This document shows positions 45,817-53,284 of a DNA stretch of 64,000 nt, in pieces. Position 1 is the first letter of the stretch. Each line of letters starts with the position of its first letter. Position numbers and translations under genes: made by a program. Origin of the DNA: Listeria farberi (GTDB taxonomy: Bacteria; Bacillota; Bacilli; Lactobacillales; Listeriaceae); assembly GCF_014229245.1 (NCBI RefSeq), contig NZ_JAARZJ010000009.1:1-64000 (forward strand). Direction: 5' to 3'. The notes beneath the pieces were generated by a model. That model was given only the letters and a program-made list of their open reading frames with translations, was not told the origin of the DNA and ran no database searches.

Positions 45817-46665
45817 ATGAAATGGTTAAGCTATTCATATAATGGGCAACTTAATTATGGTGCTTTAGTAAATGAAAATAAAATTATCTCAGCACAAGCT
45901 ATTTTTCAAGATCCACCAGCTACTTTATTAGATGTTATTAAAGAAAAACCTGTTGTTCCGGACATAAAGATGGCAGAGGAAAGTATTGACCTAGCAGATG
46001 TAGAAATCCAAATACCTTTTATGCCTCCTAATAACATTATCGCAGTAGGGAAAAATTATTATGATCATGTATTAGAAATGGGGAATAGAGGAGATATACC
46101 TGACCATATTCTTGTCTTTACTAAAAGTGCGAATAGTTTACTGCCCCATAATGGCGAAATTGAGTTGCATCAAGATATAACAAATAAGCTAGATTATGAA
46201 GGTGAGTTAGCAGTTATAATTGGAGAAAAAATTAGAGATGTATCTGAAAGGGAAGCTTTATCATCTATTTTCGGGTTTACTATTTTGAACGATATTACAG
46301 CTAGAGATTTGCAGAAAAAACATAAACAATTTTACATTGGGAAGAGCCTTGATGCTAGTTGTCCAATTGGACCATTTATACTTGAATATCAACCTAGTGA
46401 AGAAACTGTTTTCCATATTGAAACAAAAGTAAATGGTGAAGTAAGGCAATCTGATTCTACAGAAAAATTCATTTTCAATTTAGCGAAAGTTATCTCTGAT
46501 TTATCAAAAGGTCATACTTTACTTCCAGGAGATATAATTGCAACGGGGACTCCAAGTGGTGTAGGGAGCGGGATGAATCCTCCGACCTTTTTACAGGCAG
46601 GGGATACAGTTGAAATTACAATCGATAAAATTGGCACTTTAACGAATAAAGTTAGAAAATCTTAA
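45817..46665 (+). CDS. fumarylacetoacetate hydrolase-family protein (YisK-like)
   Basis: The 282-residue protein has the FAH fold. [11 protein letters not shown] (about residues 78-88), [12 protein letters not shown] (about 126-137) with metal-binding Glu residues, [15 protein letters not shown] (about 156-170) and the GTPSGVG loop (about 248-254) are family marks. B. subtilis YisK, encoded near addAB and yisL as here, is reported to have oxaloacetate decarboxylase activity and to interact with Mbl. The start directly follows the addA stop. The enzyme reaction here is taken by analogy. Confidence 0.88.
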   Translation: MKWLSYSYNGQLNYGALVNENKIISAQAIFQDPPATLLDVIKEKPVVPDIKMAEESIDLADVEIQIPFMPPNNIIAVGKNYYDHVLEMGNRGDIPDHILVFTKSANSLLPHNGEIELHQDITNKLDYEGELAVIIGEKIRDVSEREALSSIFGFTILNDITARDLQKKHKQFYIGKSLDASCPIGPFILEYQPSEETVFHIETKVNGEVRQSDSTEKFIFNLAKVISDLSKGHTLLPGDIIATGTPSGVGSGMNPPTFLQAGDTVEITIDKIGTLTNKVRKS

Positions 46666-46684
46666 TAGGGAAGAAGGAAGTATT

Positions 46685-47047
46685 ATGTGGGGATATGTAC
46701 ATTTAATTTCTTGGGTAGCAATTGTTGTTTTAACCATCACAGCGTTACTAATCTATTCAAAATCTGTTAAAGGATTTACCATGTTACAAATGATTAACCG
46801 AGTTTTTTATATTTTAGTCATATTAAGTGGAATTATGATGGTGCAATACAGTGTGAAAGAAAGCTGGATTTTAGCTATATTTAAAATCTTAATGGGAATT
46901 ATTGTTATTGGTGTGGTGGAAATGTTGCTTAGTTATAGAAAACAAAAAAAGCCAACAGGAATGTTCTTAATGATTTTCATTATAGTGGTAGTTATAACCG
47001 TGTCACTAGGCTTCTATTTATCAGGTGGTTATCCATTATTTAATTAA
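46685..47047 (+). CDS. DUF1516 membrane protein (YisL-like)
   Basis: The 120-residue protein has four membrane helices (about residues 6-25, 37-54, 62-80 and 92-114) and almost no soluble part. Length and sequence opening ([16 protein letters not shown]) fit the YisL/DUF1516 family, whose function is unknown. It follows yisK after 19 bases, the same order as in Bacillus. Confidence 0.85.
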   Translation: MWGYVHLISWVAIVVLTITALLIYSKSVKGFTMLQMINRVFYILVILSGIMMVQYSVKESWILAIFKILMGIIVIGVVEMLLSYRKQKKPTGMFLMIFIIVVVITVSLGFYLSGGYPLFN

Positions 47048-47130
47048 AAATCAAAAAAATAATAAAAAAGACTTCTCTTTTCTCTAGAAAGTTGGTATGT
47101 TATGTTAGGGCCAAAAAAGGAGAGAAGAAG

Positions 47131-48033
47131 ATGAGTTCAAAATTAGTGTATAAAGAATATGCTAAAAAAACCGCTATTGCTATCATAGCAGCACTTTTAA
47201 ATGCAATTGGTATGAACTTCTTTTTAATACCAGCTCAAGTTTATGCTGCTGGATTAAATGGGGTTGCGCAACTAGGATCAGACATGTTACGTGATACAAT
47301 GAATATTTCGATTTCGACAGGGCTACTTGTTCTGCTGTTAAATATTCCCGTTGCTATATTAGGTTGGTTAAAAGTAGGGAAATCCTTTACTGTTTTTAGC
47401 TTTTTAACTGTTGCTTTTATGTCTTTTTTCTTAATTGTTATTCCAGAAGTACAAGTTTCGAATGACATTTTACTTAATGCGATTTTTGGAGCATTAATTG
47501 CTTCGGTGGGTGTTGGGTTAGCATTGAAATTTGGGATTTCGACAGGTGGGCTAGATATTTTAGCTATGTATATTACAATTAAAACAGGGCGTTCATTTGG
47601 AAAGTATTTCTTACTATTAAACGGTATTATCATTATTGTGGCAGGATTTGCTTATGATTGGACTTTTGCTCTCTATACGTTAATTTCTTTATATGTACAA
47701 AGTAGAGTAATTGACATTATCCATACTAGACATCAAAAACTAACTGTAATGATTATGACTCAGCATTCTGAAACAGTTATTAAAGCTATCCATGAGAATA
47801 TGGTTCGAGGAATAACCGTAGTAGATGCGATGGGTGGATATTCAAAACAGGATGTTGCTATGCTAATCATGGTTATTACACGTTATGAGCTATATGACAT
47901 TACACATATTGTTGGAGAATTTGACCCTAAAGCATTTATTAATGTCATGGAAACTTCGAGTGTGTTTGGAGATTTTCGTTCAGAAGCAGACCAAAAATTA
48001 GCGCTAGCTATGTATAAAAATAAAATGATGTAA
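47131..48033 (+). CDS. YitT-family membrane protein (DUF161 + DUF2179)
   Basis: The 300-residue protein has about five or six membrane helices (about residues 10-200), with the DUF161 mark GISTGGLDILAMYI (about 140-153). A C-terminal cytosolic DUF2179 domain follows (about 210-290, RGITVVDAMGGYSKQDV). Function of this widespread family is unknown. The ATG at 47131 has AAAGGAGAGAAG upstream; an in-frame ATG at 47092 has not. It is followed by a convergent HAD gene with a shared terminator. Confidence 0.87.
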   Translation: MSSKLVYKEYAKKTAIAIIAALLNAIGMNFFLIPAQVYAAGLNGVAQLGSDMLRDTMNISISTGLLVLLLNIPVAILGWLKVGKSFTVFSFLTVAFMSFFLIVIPEVQVSNDILLNAIFGALIASVGVGLALKFGISTGGLDILAMYITIKTGRSFGKYFLLLNGIIIIVAGFAYDWTFALYTLISLYVQSRVIDIIHTRHQKLTVMIMTQHSETVIKAIHENMVRGITVVDAMGGYSKQDVAMLIMVITRYELYDITHIVGEFDPKAFINVMETSSVFGDFRSEADQKLALAMYKNKMM

Positions 48034-48112
48034 AAAAAGCTGCAAAGTCATGGTTGAAACAAAAAATTAGAAATTCTAACTTTTGTAAGGCCATGCTTGC
48101 AGCTTTTTGTTA
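48034..48112. terminator. bidirectional terminator between yitT-like and HAD genes
   Basis: AAAAAGCTGCAA with GTCATGG pairs with CCATGCTTGCAGCTTTTT over a long internal AT region that itself folds (TTAGAA/TTCTAA). Both strands end in T runs. Confidence 0.85.
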
Positions 48113-48922
48113 TAGGTTTAAGTTTTCTTCTAGATATAAAGCGATTCCGTCATCCTGGTTAGATGCGGTTACAACATTTGCGACGTTTTTTACAGATTCA
48201 GCGGCATTACCCATTGCAACACCAACACCAGCATAATCAAGCATCTGTAAATCATTCGTTTCGTCACCGAAAGCGATAATATCTTTACGGTCGAATCCAA
48301 GTGTTTTTGCAGCAGCTTGTACACCGATTGCTTTGTGAATGCCAAACTTGATAATTTCTACAGCTGGCCAAGCAGATGCTCCCCAAGTATGGTGAGAAAT
48401 AACGCCAGAAAGTGATTCGTCTAAATGTTTACTAATTAAATCTAGTTGATCAAGTTGACCGAAAAATAACAGCGATGTCGCATCTGATGTAATGGCATCG
48501 CGAATATTTCCAAAAACAATATTTTCTGTTCCTAAATGGAATGTCTCTGGTACACTATTATTGCGTTCTTTCAAAAAGACATTATCCTCTACTTCAGCCG
48601 CAATATTATCTAGCGCGAAATCATTGGAGAAATCAAGCAATTCTCGAACTACTTGTAAATCAATTGCGTGATGATAGCCTTCAGTGAAAGTGGTAAGTCT
48701 TGGATGATGATAAACAGCGCCGTTAAAATTTACAATAGGTGTAGTTAATTCAAGCTCATGATAATACGAGCCGCTAATTCGGTAAGGGCGTCCTGTTGCG
48801 ATCATTACTTCGTGACCGGCCATTCGTGCTTTTTCCAATGTGTTTTTAGTATGCGAGGAGATAGTTAAATCATCTCTAAGTGTTGTGCCATCAAGATCTA
48901 GTACGATTAATTTTTTAGACAT
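48110..48922 (-). CDS. HAD-superfamily Cof-type phosphatase (YitU-like)
   Basis: The 270-residue phosphatase shows motif I LDLDGTTLRD (about residues 8-17), motif II IATGRPYRIS (about 41-50) and motif IV GDETNDLQML (about 223-232), with a IIB cap. Bacillus YitU and its relatives dephosphorylate flavin and sugar intermediates, so the precise substrate is open. AAAGGAGC lies before the ATG. It is convergent with the YitT gene and divergent from the YitV-like gene. Confidence 0.9.
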   Translation of the reverse strand: MSKKLIVLDLDGTTLRDDLTISSHTKNTLEKARMAGHEVMIATGRPYRISGSYYHELELTTPIVNFNGAVYHHPRLTTFTEGYHHAIDLQVVRELLDFSNDFALDNIAAEVEDNVFLKERNNSVPETFHLGTENIVFGNIRDAITSDATSLLFFGQLDQLDLISKHLDESLSGVISHHTWGASAWPAVEIIKFGIHKAIGVQAAAKTLGFDRKDIIAFGDETNDLQMLDYAGVGVAMGNAAESVKNVANVVTASNQDDGIALYLEENLNL

Positions 48923-48958
48923 AGTTTGCTCCTTTAATTCATATGGTTAGTTCATAAC

Positions 48959-48983
48959 TGCCCTTCATGCTAAAATAAGGGCA
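48959..48983. promoter_or_regulatory. inverted repeat between yitU-like and yitV-like genes
   Basis: TGCCCTT and AAGGGCA form a perfect 7-base inverted repeat with an 11-base spacer containing TAAAAT. It lies between two divergent genes. It may be an operator or a leader hairpin. Confidence 0.3.
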
Positions 48984-49072
48984 CAGGTTAATGATAGACG
49001 TTTATTACCTATTTGTAAATGATTCCGTTCTTTACAATAACTCAATAAAACCTATAGAAATGAGGCTTCACA

Positions 49073-49825
49073 ATGATTCAAGTGGAAAATGAACTAATTG
49101 CGGAAATTCCAGTTTTACATATTAGTAATCGTGAAAATGCAGGAAAAGAGTTACCGACTATTATTTTTTATCATGGATTTACTTCACAAAAAGAACTTTA
49201 TTTACATTACGGTTATTTGCTTGCACAACGAGGTTTCCGGGTGGTTTTACCTGATGCTAAATTACACGGAGAACGTCTTCAAGGCGCGAATCCGGAAGAT
49301 CAAGCTACTTATTTTTGGGATGTTATTGAAACGAATATTACTGAATTTCCGCTAATTACAGATGAATTAATTAAAACAGGAAAAACAGATGCTAACCGTA
49401 TCGGTGTTGGAGGAGTGTCGATGGGGGCAATTACATCCCTTGGTTTACTCGGACAATATGATTATATTAAAGTGGCAGTTAGTTTAATGGGAAGCGCTTA
49501 TTATGTCGACTTTGCTAAAGAATTATCTAAATATGCTTTGACACAGGGGTTAACTTTTCCTTATGATGTTGATGAACGGATTTTAGCTTTACAGAAATTT
49601 GATTTAACCCAAAACATTACGAAAATTAATAACCGCCCATTGTTACTTTGGCATGGGAAAAAAGACGATGTAGTTCCTTTTGCGTACAGTGAAAAACTAT
49701 ATCAGACATTGGTTGAAGAGAGCTTAGCAGATAATGTCGAATTTATTATTGATGATAATGCAAAACACAAAGTTTCAGTTGAAGGAATGCTACAAGGAGT
49801 TAGCTTTTTTGAGAAATTCTTATAA
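49073..49825 (+). CDS. alpha/beta-hydrolase esterase (YitV-like)
   Basis: The 250-residue protein is a serine hydrolase of the alpha/beta fold. The oxyanion segment FYHGFTSQKEL (about residues 32-42), nucleophile elbow GGVSMGAI (about 112-119), an Asp in GKKDDVVPF (about 195-203) and the final His in AKHKV (near 232) make the triad. It is cytosolic. The gene order yitT-yitU-yitV-yitW is as in Bacillus. Substrate is unknown. Confidence 0.88.
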   Translation: MIQVENELIAEIPVLHISNRENAGKELPTIIFYHGFTSQKELYLHYGYLLAQRGFRVVLPDAKLHGERLQGANPEDQATYFWDVIETNITEFPLITDELIKTGKTDANRIGVGGVSMGAITSLGLLGQYDYIKVAVSLMGSAYYVDFAKELSKYALTQGLTFPYDVDERILALQKFDLTQNITKINNRPLLLWHGKKDDVVPFAYSEKLYQTLVEESLADNVEFIIDDNAKHKVSVEGMLQGVSFFEKFL

Positions 49826-49840
49826 TGAAAATCATTCTCA
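49826..49840 (+). promoter_or_regulatory. Fur-box candidate before DUF59 gene
   Basis: TGAAAATCATTCTCA matches the 7-1-7 Fur consensus TGATAATNATTATCA at 13 of 15 positions. It overlaps the -35/spacer region of a promoter with TACAAT at 49848-49853. Iron-bound Fur here would repress the following gene. Confidence 0.6.
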
Positions 49841-49889
49841 TATATGATACAATAAATGTACAAAATTGCAAAAAGGAGGCATATGCTTC

Positions 49890-50198
49890 ATGGATGAGCA
49901 ACTAAAAGAAAATCTAATGGGCGCGCTGGAACAAGTAATTGATCCGGAGCTTGGAATTGATATTGTAAACATTGGACTTGTATATGATGTTGAGTTAGAT
50001 GAAGATGGGCTTTGTACCGTATCAATGACGCTTACGACGATGGGCTGTCCACTTGCAGGGATTTTAACAGAGCAAGTGCAAATGGCATTAAGTGATATCC
50101 CAGAAGTAAAAGATACGAATGTGAATCTTGTTTGGAATCCACCTTGGACGAAAGATCGTATGTCACGCTATGCAAAAATAGCACTTGGTATACGTTAA
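49890..50198 (+). CDS. DUF59/MIP18-family Fe-S assembly protein (YitW/SufT-like)
   Basis: The 102-residue protein consists of a MIP18/DUF59 domain: EQVIDPELGIDIVNIGLVYD (about residues 11-30) is the hallmark, and TMGCPLAG (about 51-58) holds the conserved Cys. Relatives help mature Fe-S proteins. The ATG at 49890 has AAGGAGG upstream (10 bases); a longer reading from 49866 lacks a site. The promoter carries a Fur-box candidate, which fits a role in iron-sulfur work. A terminator closes the unit. Confidence 0.9.
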   Translation: MDEQLKENLMGALEQVIDPELGIDIVNIGLVYDVELDEDGLCTVSMTLTTMGCPLAGILTEQVQMALSDIPEVKDTNVNLVWNPPWTKDRMSRYAKIALGIR

Positions 50199-50207
50199 AT
50201 TAAATAA

Positions 50208-50252
50208 AATTAACAGGTAGGGCGTATGTTACGCCGTGCCTGTTATTTTTAT
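50208..50252 (+). terminator. terminator after DUF59 gene
   Basis: AACAGGTAGGGCGTA pairs with TACGCCGTGCCTGTT around TGT, followed by ATTTTTA. Confidence 0.9.
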
Positions 50253-50275
50253 ACGAATGAATCGAGGAATTTTAA

Positions 50276-51151
50276 ATGAATTATGAACTAATAAGTGATT
50301 ATAAAGACAATAAAATGTACCGTGATAGTTTTAATAAACTTGCAGAAAGTACGTTTGATATTAATTTTGAAGAATGGTTTCAAAAAGGGTTTTGGAATGA
50401 TAAATATATTTGTTATTCTTATTTAGATAAAAATGAAATCATTGCTAATGTTTCTATCAATAAAATGGATCTGATTTATCAAGGGAAGGATTGTAAGGCG
50501 CTTCAAATAGGTACAGTAATGACCCATCCAGAGTATCGCGGCCAAGGGCTTATGAAGCAGTTATTGGATCATGTAATCACTAAGTATGAACATGACTATG
50601 ATTTTCTTTATCTTTTTGCAAATGATTCTGTGCTTGATTTTTATCCGAAGTTTGGTTTTGAGCGAGTGGAAGAGAGTAGTTTTACCGTGGATGCTAGTAT
50701 TTTGAAAAAGAAATTTTCCAAAATAAAAAAGCTGAATCCCGATAATAAAACCGATTTCCAGCTAATTAAGCGCATTGTATCCGAACGAGTACCACTTTCT
50801 AGTACATTAGATGTGAAAAATAGTGAAGACTTGCTTATGTTTTATTTATTGATAGCTTTAAAAAATGATATTTACTATATAGAAGAAATAGATGCAATTG
50901 TTTTATTTGAGCGAGAAGAGACGGACTTGTATGTATTAGATATTCTTAGTGTCAAAAAACTAGATGTGGTGGAAGTTTTAAGTTATATGCTTAGTGACGG
51001 AATCATGACGATACATCTCTTATTTACGCCTGAAAAAGATACGCGTATTGATGCGGCATATATTATCGAGACGGAAGATATATTATTTGTGCGTCCGAAA
51101 ATCCTTACAAGTGAATCTTATTTCTTATTTCCAGCTACGTCTCATGCTTAA
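50276..51151 (+). CDS. GNAT-family N-acetyltransferase
   Basis: The 291-residue protein has an N-terminal GNAT domain with the acetyl-CoA motif HPEYRGQGLMKQLLDHVI (about residues 84-101) and FYPKFGFERV (about 122-131). The second half (about 150-290) looks like the regulatory or sterol-carrier-like C domain found in Eis-type acetyltransferases, but this is not certain. The substrate is unknown. GAGGAA lies before the ATG. It ends overlapping the convergent EIIA gene by four bases. Confidence 0.82.
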   Translation: MNYELISDYKDNKMYRDSFNKLAESTFDINFEEWFQKGFWNDKYICYSYLDKNEIIANVSINKMDLIYQGKDCKALQIGTVMTHPEYRGQGLMKQLLDHVITKYEHDYDFLYLFANDSVLDFYPKFGFERVEESSFTVDASILKKKFSKIKKLNPDNKTDFQLIKRIVSERVPLSSTLDVKNSEDLLMFYLLIALKNDIYYIEEIDAIVLFEREETDLYVLDILSVKKLDVVEVLSYMLSDGIMTIHLLFTPEKDTRIDAAYIIETEDILFVRPKILTSESYFLFPATSHA

Positions 51152-51501
51152 GCTAGCTGATTTTCTAATTTTGTTAGGCGTTTTTCTAAGTTTTGTTGAT
51201 GTTTATATTGTTCAATGATTCTTTTGGCTAGTTGTAGTTCGGCTTGGGCAGTCATTAAATGGTCTTGTCCGTGAATTAATAAAAATGACGGGTGTGCTAC
51301 GGTTTCGGTGTCGCGAATCGAGACTAGTTTTGTTTGCCAAACGTGACCTTCTTGAAACTGTTCTTGGGCCATTTGTAAATGCTTGTCTGCCTGATCAAAT
51401 TGGTATTTTTCAGCATAATCAATTGCTTTATATGCTTCTTTACGTGTGTTTCCCCCATGTAAAATGAGTTTTACAACAGCTTCTTCTACTTGAATCTCCA
51501 T
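51148..51501 (-). CDS. orphan PTS EIIA, lactose/cellobiose family
   Basis: The 117-residue protein is an EIIA of the LacF/CelC type with the phospho-His77 in SFLLIHGQDHLM, plus Asp80 and His81. No EIIB or EIIC gene is near. It must serve an EIIBC encoded elsewhere or an EIIC/EIIB pair that lacks its own EIIA, or act as a regulator. The start has a weak site (GGGGTGG about 8 bases upstream on its strand). The other EIIA in this window is at 7891-8205. Confidence 0.9.
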   Translation of the reverse strand: MEIQVEEAVVKLILHGGNTRKEAYKAIDYAEKYQFDQADKHLQMAQEQFQEGHVWQTKLVSIRDTETVAHPSFLLIHGQDHLMTAQAELQLAKRIIEQYKHQQNLEKRLTKLENQLA

Positions 51502-51652
51502 TTTTCCACCCCAACAGTTGATTGTTTTCTTTTATTGTAGCAAATGGCTAAACAATATGACAATAAATTAGCAATAAATCAGCCTATGGAAGGATGTATT
51601 TCATTTCGTTGCGCGTATAATGGGATGTAGAAAAAGGTGTGGAGGGATTAAA

Positions 51653-51844
51653 ATGGAAGAACGTTTGTATGAACTAGAAGATAAAGTGCAGGATTTAGAG
51701 CTAGAAGTACACGATTTACGTGAAAGAATTCAACTACTCGAAGATAGACCAGCTGCTCGTCCTAGTCTGATTGGACATAATGTATGGGTGTTAATTCCAT
51801 TAGTCGCTATTTTTTCATGGATGGTTGTTGAAATCTTTGGTTAA
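51653..51844 (+). CDS. small coiled-coil membrane protein
   Basis: The 63-residue protein has a regular heptad helix (about residues 2-36, LYELEDKVQDLELEVHDLRE) followed by one C-terminal membrane helix (about 44-62). It is therefore a tail-anchored small protein with a cytosolic coiled coil. I do not know its function. The ATG at 51653 follows GGAGGGA; the upstream in-frame ATG does not have a site. A terminator follows directly. Confidence 0.8.
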   Translation: MEERLYELEDKVQDLELEVHDLRERIQLLEDRPAARPSLIGHNVWVLIPLVAIFSWMVVEIFG

Positions 51845-51873
51845 AAGGAGCTTTTAATAGTCTCCTTTTTATT
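51843..51873 (+). terminator. terminator after small coiled-coil gene
   Basis: AAAAGGAG pairs with CTCCTTTT around CTTTTAATAGT, with a T-rich tail. Confidence 0.85.
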
Positions 51874-51963
51874 TATAAAAATTTATTTTATACAAAAGTA
51901 TATGATAATAGTAAAGTTTTCTTGTTTTTTTAAGTTCGTCACAAAAAATCTATATTTATTTAC

Positions 51964-51991
51964 TTGCTTTTTTCGAGAACAATAGTAAAAT
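51964..51991 (+). promoter_or_regulatory. promoter of LhrA sRNA
   Basis: TTGCTT at 51964-51969 and TAAAAT at 51986-51991 are 16 bases apart, giving a transcript start near 51998. Confidence 0.6.
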
Positions 51992-51997
51992 AAGTTA

Positions 51998-52265
51998 TAG
52001 GATAGAGTTTTACCTCGATGAAAGTTTCATTTTATTAATGTGATTTTCATGGGGATAAGACCCTATCATGGTTATAATGACTTTTGGTGTATCCATCTTC
52101 CAATAGAATGGCAACTAGTCAGACATCTGTTTAGACACCAAAATCATTATTTGTTTTCATTCATCTCATTGGCCGTGTAGTTTATGTCTATGCCTCATCC
52201 CGTTATGCATGGACGACCGAACATGATGGCAACGCTGGAAATGTTTATTTCGAGCGTCTTTTTTT
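51998..52265 (+). ncRNA. lhrA: Hfq-binding small RNA LhrA
   Basis: This otherwise geneless 500-base gap has a promoter and ends with a strong terminator: ACGCTGGAAAT pairs with ATTTCGAGCGT (about 52233-52254), followed by seven T. The distance from predicted start to the end of the T run is 268 bases, the published length of LhrA. The location next to a PfpI-type gene (the lmo2256-lmo2257 gap in EGD-e, from memory) also fits. LhrA pairs with target mRNAs with Hfq and represses lmo0850 and the chitinase gene chiA in L. monocytogenes. No convincing coding frame with a ribosome site is present. Confidence 0.82.
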
Positions 52266-52292
52266 GTCTTCTTTTATAGGCGGAATAATTTA

Positions 52293-52314
52293 ATAACAAC
52301 CTAGTTATTGTTAT
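52293..52314. promoter_or_regulatory. candidate operator at the pfpI-like promoter
   Basis: ATAACAA and TTGTTAT form a perfect inverted repeat (8-base spacer) that overlaps the TATACT -10 box at 52312-52317. A repressor could act here. No regulator gene is adjacent. Confidence 0.4.
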
Positions 52315-52343
52315 ACTGTAGAGGAGGATAGGAGGAGATTTAT

Positions 52344-52865
52344 ATGACTTTAAAAGGTAAAAAAGTTATTGCACTTGTCAGTGAAGACTTTGAGGATTTA
52401 GAACTTTGGTATCCAGTGCTTAGATTGCGCGAGGCAGGAGCTTCTGTGCATTTAGTGGCAGAGGAAGCGAAAAAAGTTTATCACGGTAAGTACGGAGTCC
52501 CTGTTACTTCTGACTATGATTTTGATTCTGTTCGCGCAGAAGATTATGATGGGATTTTAGTTCCAGGTGGCTGGTCCCCAGATAAGCTACGTCGTTTTGA
52601 TAGTGTACTCAATTTGGTTCGTGCTTTTGATAAAGCGAAAAAACCAATTGGACAAATTTGCCACGCTGGTTGGGTACTTGTTTCTGCCGGAATTTTAGAA
52701 GGTGTGAATGTAACAAGTACGCCAGGAATTAAAGATGATATGACAAATGCGGGAGCTATTTGGCATAATGAGCCAGTTGTAACAGACGGACACATTATCT
52801 CGAGTCGCCGCCCACCAGACCTTCCAGAATATTTACCAGCGTTCATTTCTGCTCTAGAAGATTAA
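52344..52865 (+). CDS. PfpI/DJ-1-family protein (YfkM/YhbO type)
   Basis: The 173-residue protein has the DJ-1/PfpI fold. The reactive Cys in IGQICHAGW (near residue 106) with the neighbouring His, and the nucleophile-supporting Glu near residue 14 (SEDFEDLE), match YhbO/PfpI. Such proteins act as stress-induced deglycases or holdases; peptidase activity is debated. A GGAGGATAGGAGG site precedes the ATG. The gene is downstream of LhrA and closed by a bidirectional terminator. Confidence 0.9.
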   Translation: MTLKGKKVIALVSEDFEDLELWYPVLRLREAGASVHLVAEEAKKVYHGKYGVPVTSDYDFDSVRAEDYDGILVPGGWSPDKLRRFDSVLNLVRAFDKAKKPIGQICHAGWVLVSAGILEGVNVTSTPGIKDDMTNAGAIWHNEPVVTDGHIISSRRPPDLPEYLPAFISALED

Positions 52866-52904
52866 AAAAAGAAGCATTTCCGTTTTGGGAATGCTTCTTT
52901 TTAT
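52863..52904. terminator. bidirectional terminator after pfpI-like gene
   Basis: AAAAGAAGCATTTCC pairs with GGAATGCTTCTTTTT around GTTTTG; T tracts on both strands. Confidence 0.92.
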
Positions 52905-52905
52905 T

Positions 52906-53172
52906 TTAAAAGTAAAAAGTAACAATAAAACCAATAAAACTAGGAATAGCTGCAACTAAAAGTAGGATACTCCAGCGTAATTGGCTTTTTCGACTAGGGT
53001 TTCCACTGCGACCACCAAAGGAAACGAAGGCGGATAGAATGATGGATGCAAAAACAATGATAGTTGTAACAATGGAATAGAGAGTGGATACAGTGTAATC
53101 AGGTATCAAAAAGCTTGCTAGAAAAACAACCACAGCAAGTGCGACACCGGCGAGTAGAGATTTTAAAAACAC
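52906..53172 (-). CDS. small membrane protein, hypothetical
   Basis: The 88-residue product has three predicted membrane helices (about residues 5-25, 32-50 and 68-87) with a basic loop RSGNPSRKSQLRW (about 55-67). It resembles small Bacillales membrane proteins of the DUF5316 kind, but I cannot confirm the family. The GTG start at 53172 has only a weak GAG site 12 bases upstream, so the start is uncertain. It is convergent with the PfpI-type gene. Confidence 0.65.
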   Translation of the reverse strand: MFLKSLLAGVALAVVVFLASFLIPDYTVSTLYSIVTTIIVFASIILSAFVSFGGRSGNPSRKSQLRWSILLLVAAIPSFIGFIVTFYF

Positions 53173-53242
53173 GACAAGTTCAACTCATTTCTAATTAGTT
53201 TCTCTCTTCTTTATAGCAAAATAGCGGGTTTTTGTCCAATAA

Positions 53243-53276
53243 AAGAGCGCCTACCTGAGTTTGGTAGACGCTTTTA
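53243..53276 (-). terminator. terminator of the purine permease gene
   Basis: On the minus strand AGCGTCTACC pairs with GGTAGGCGCT around AAACTCA, followed by CTTTTATT. Confidence 0.85.
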
Positions 53277-53284
53277 TCCATTTA

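Noticed and set aside
47241-47633. 130-aa minus-strand frame inside the yitT-like gene
   Set aside because: It is antisense to a membrane protein gene and has no matching features.
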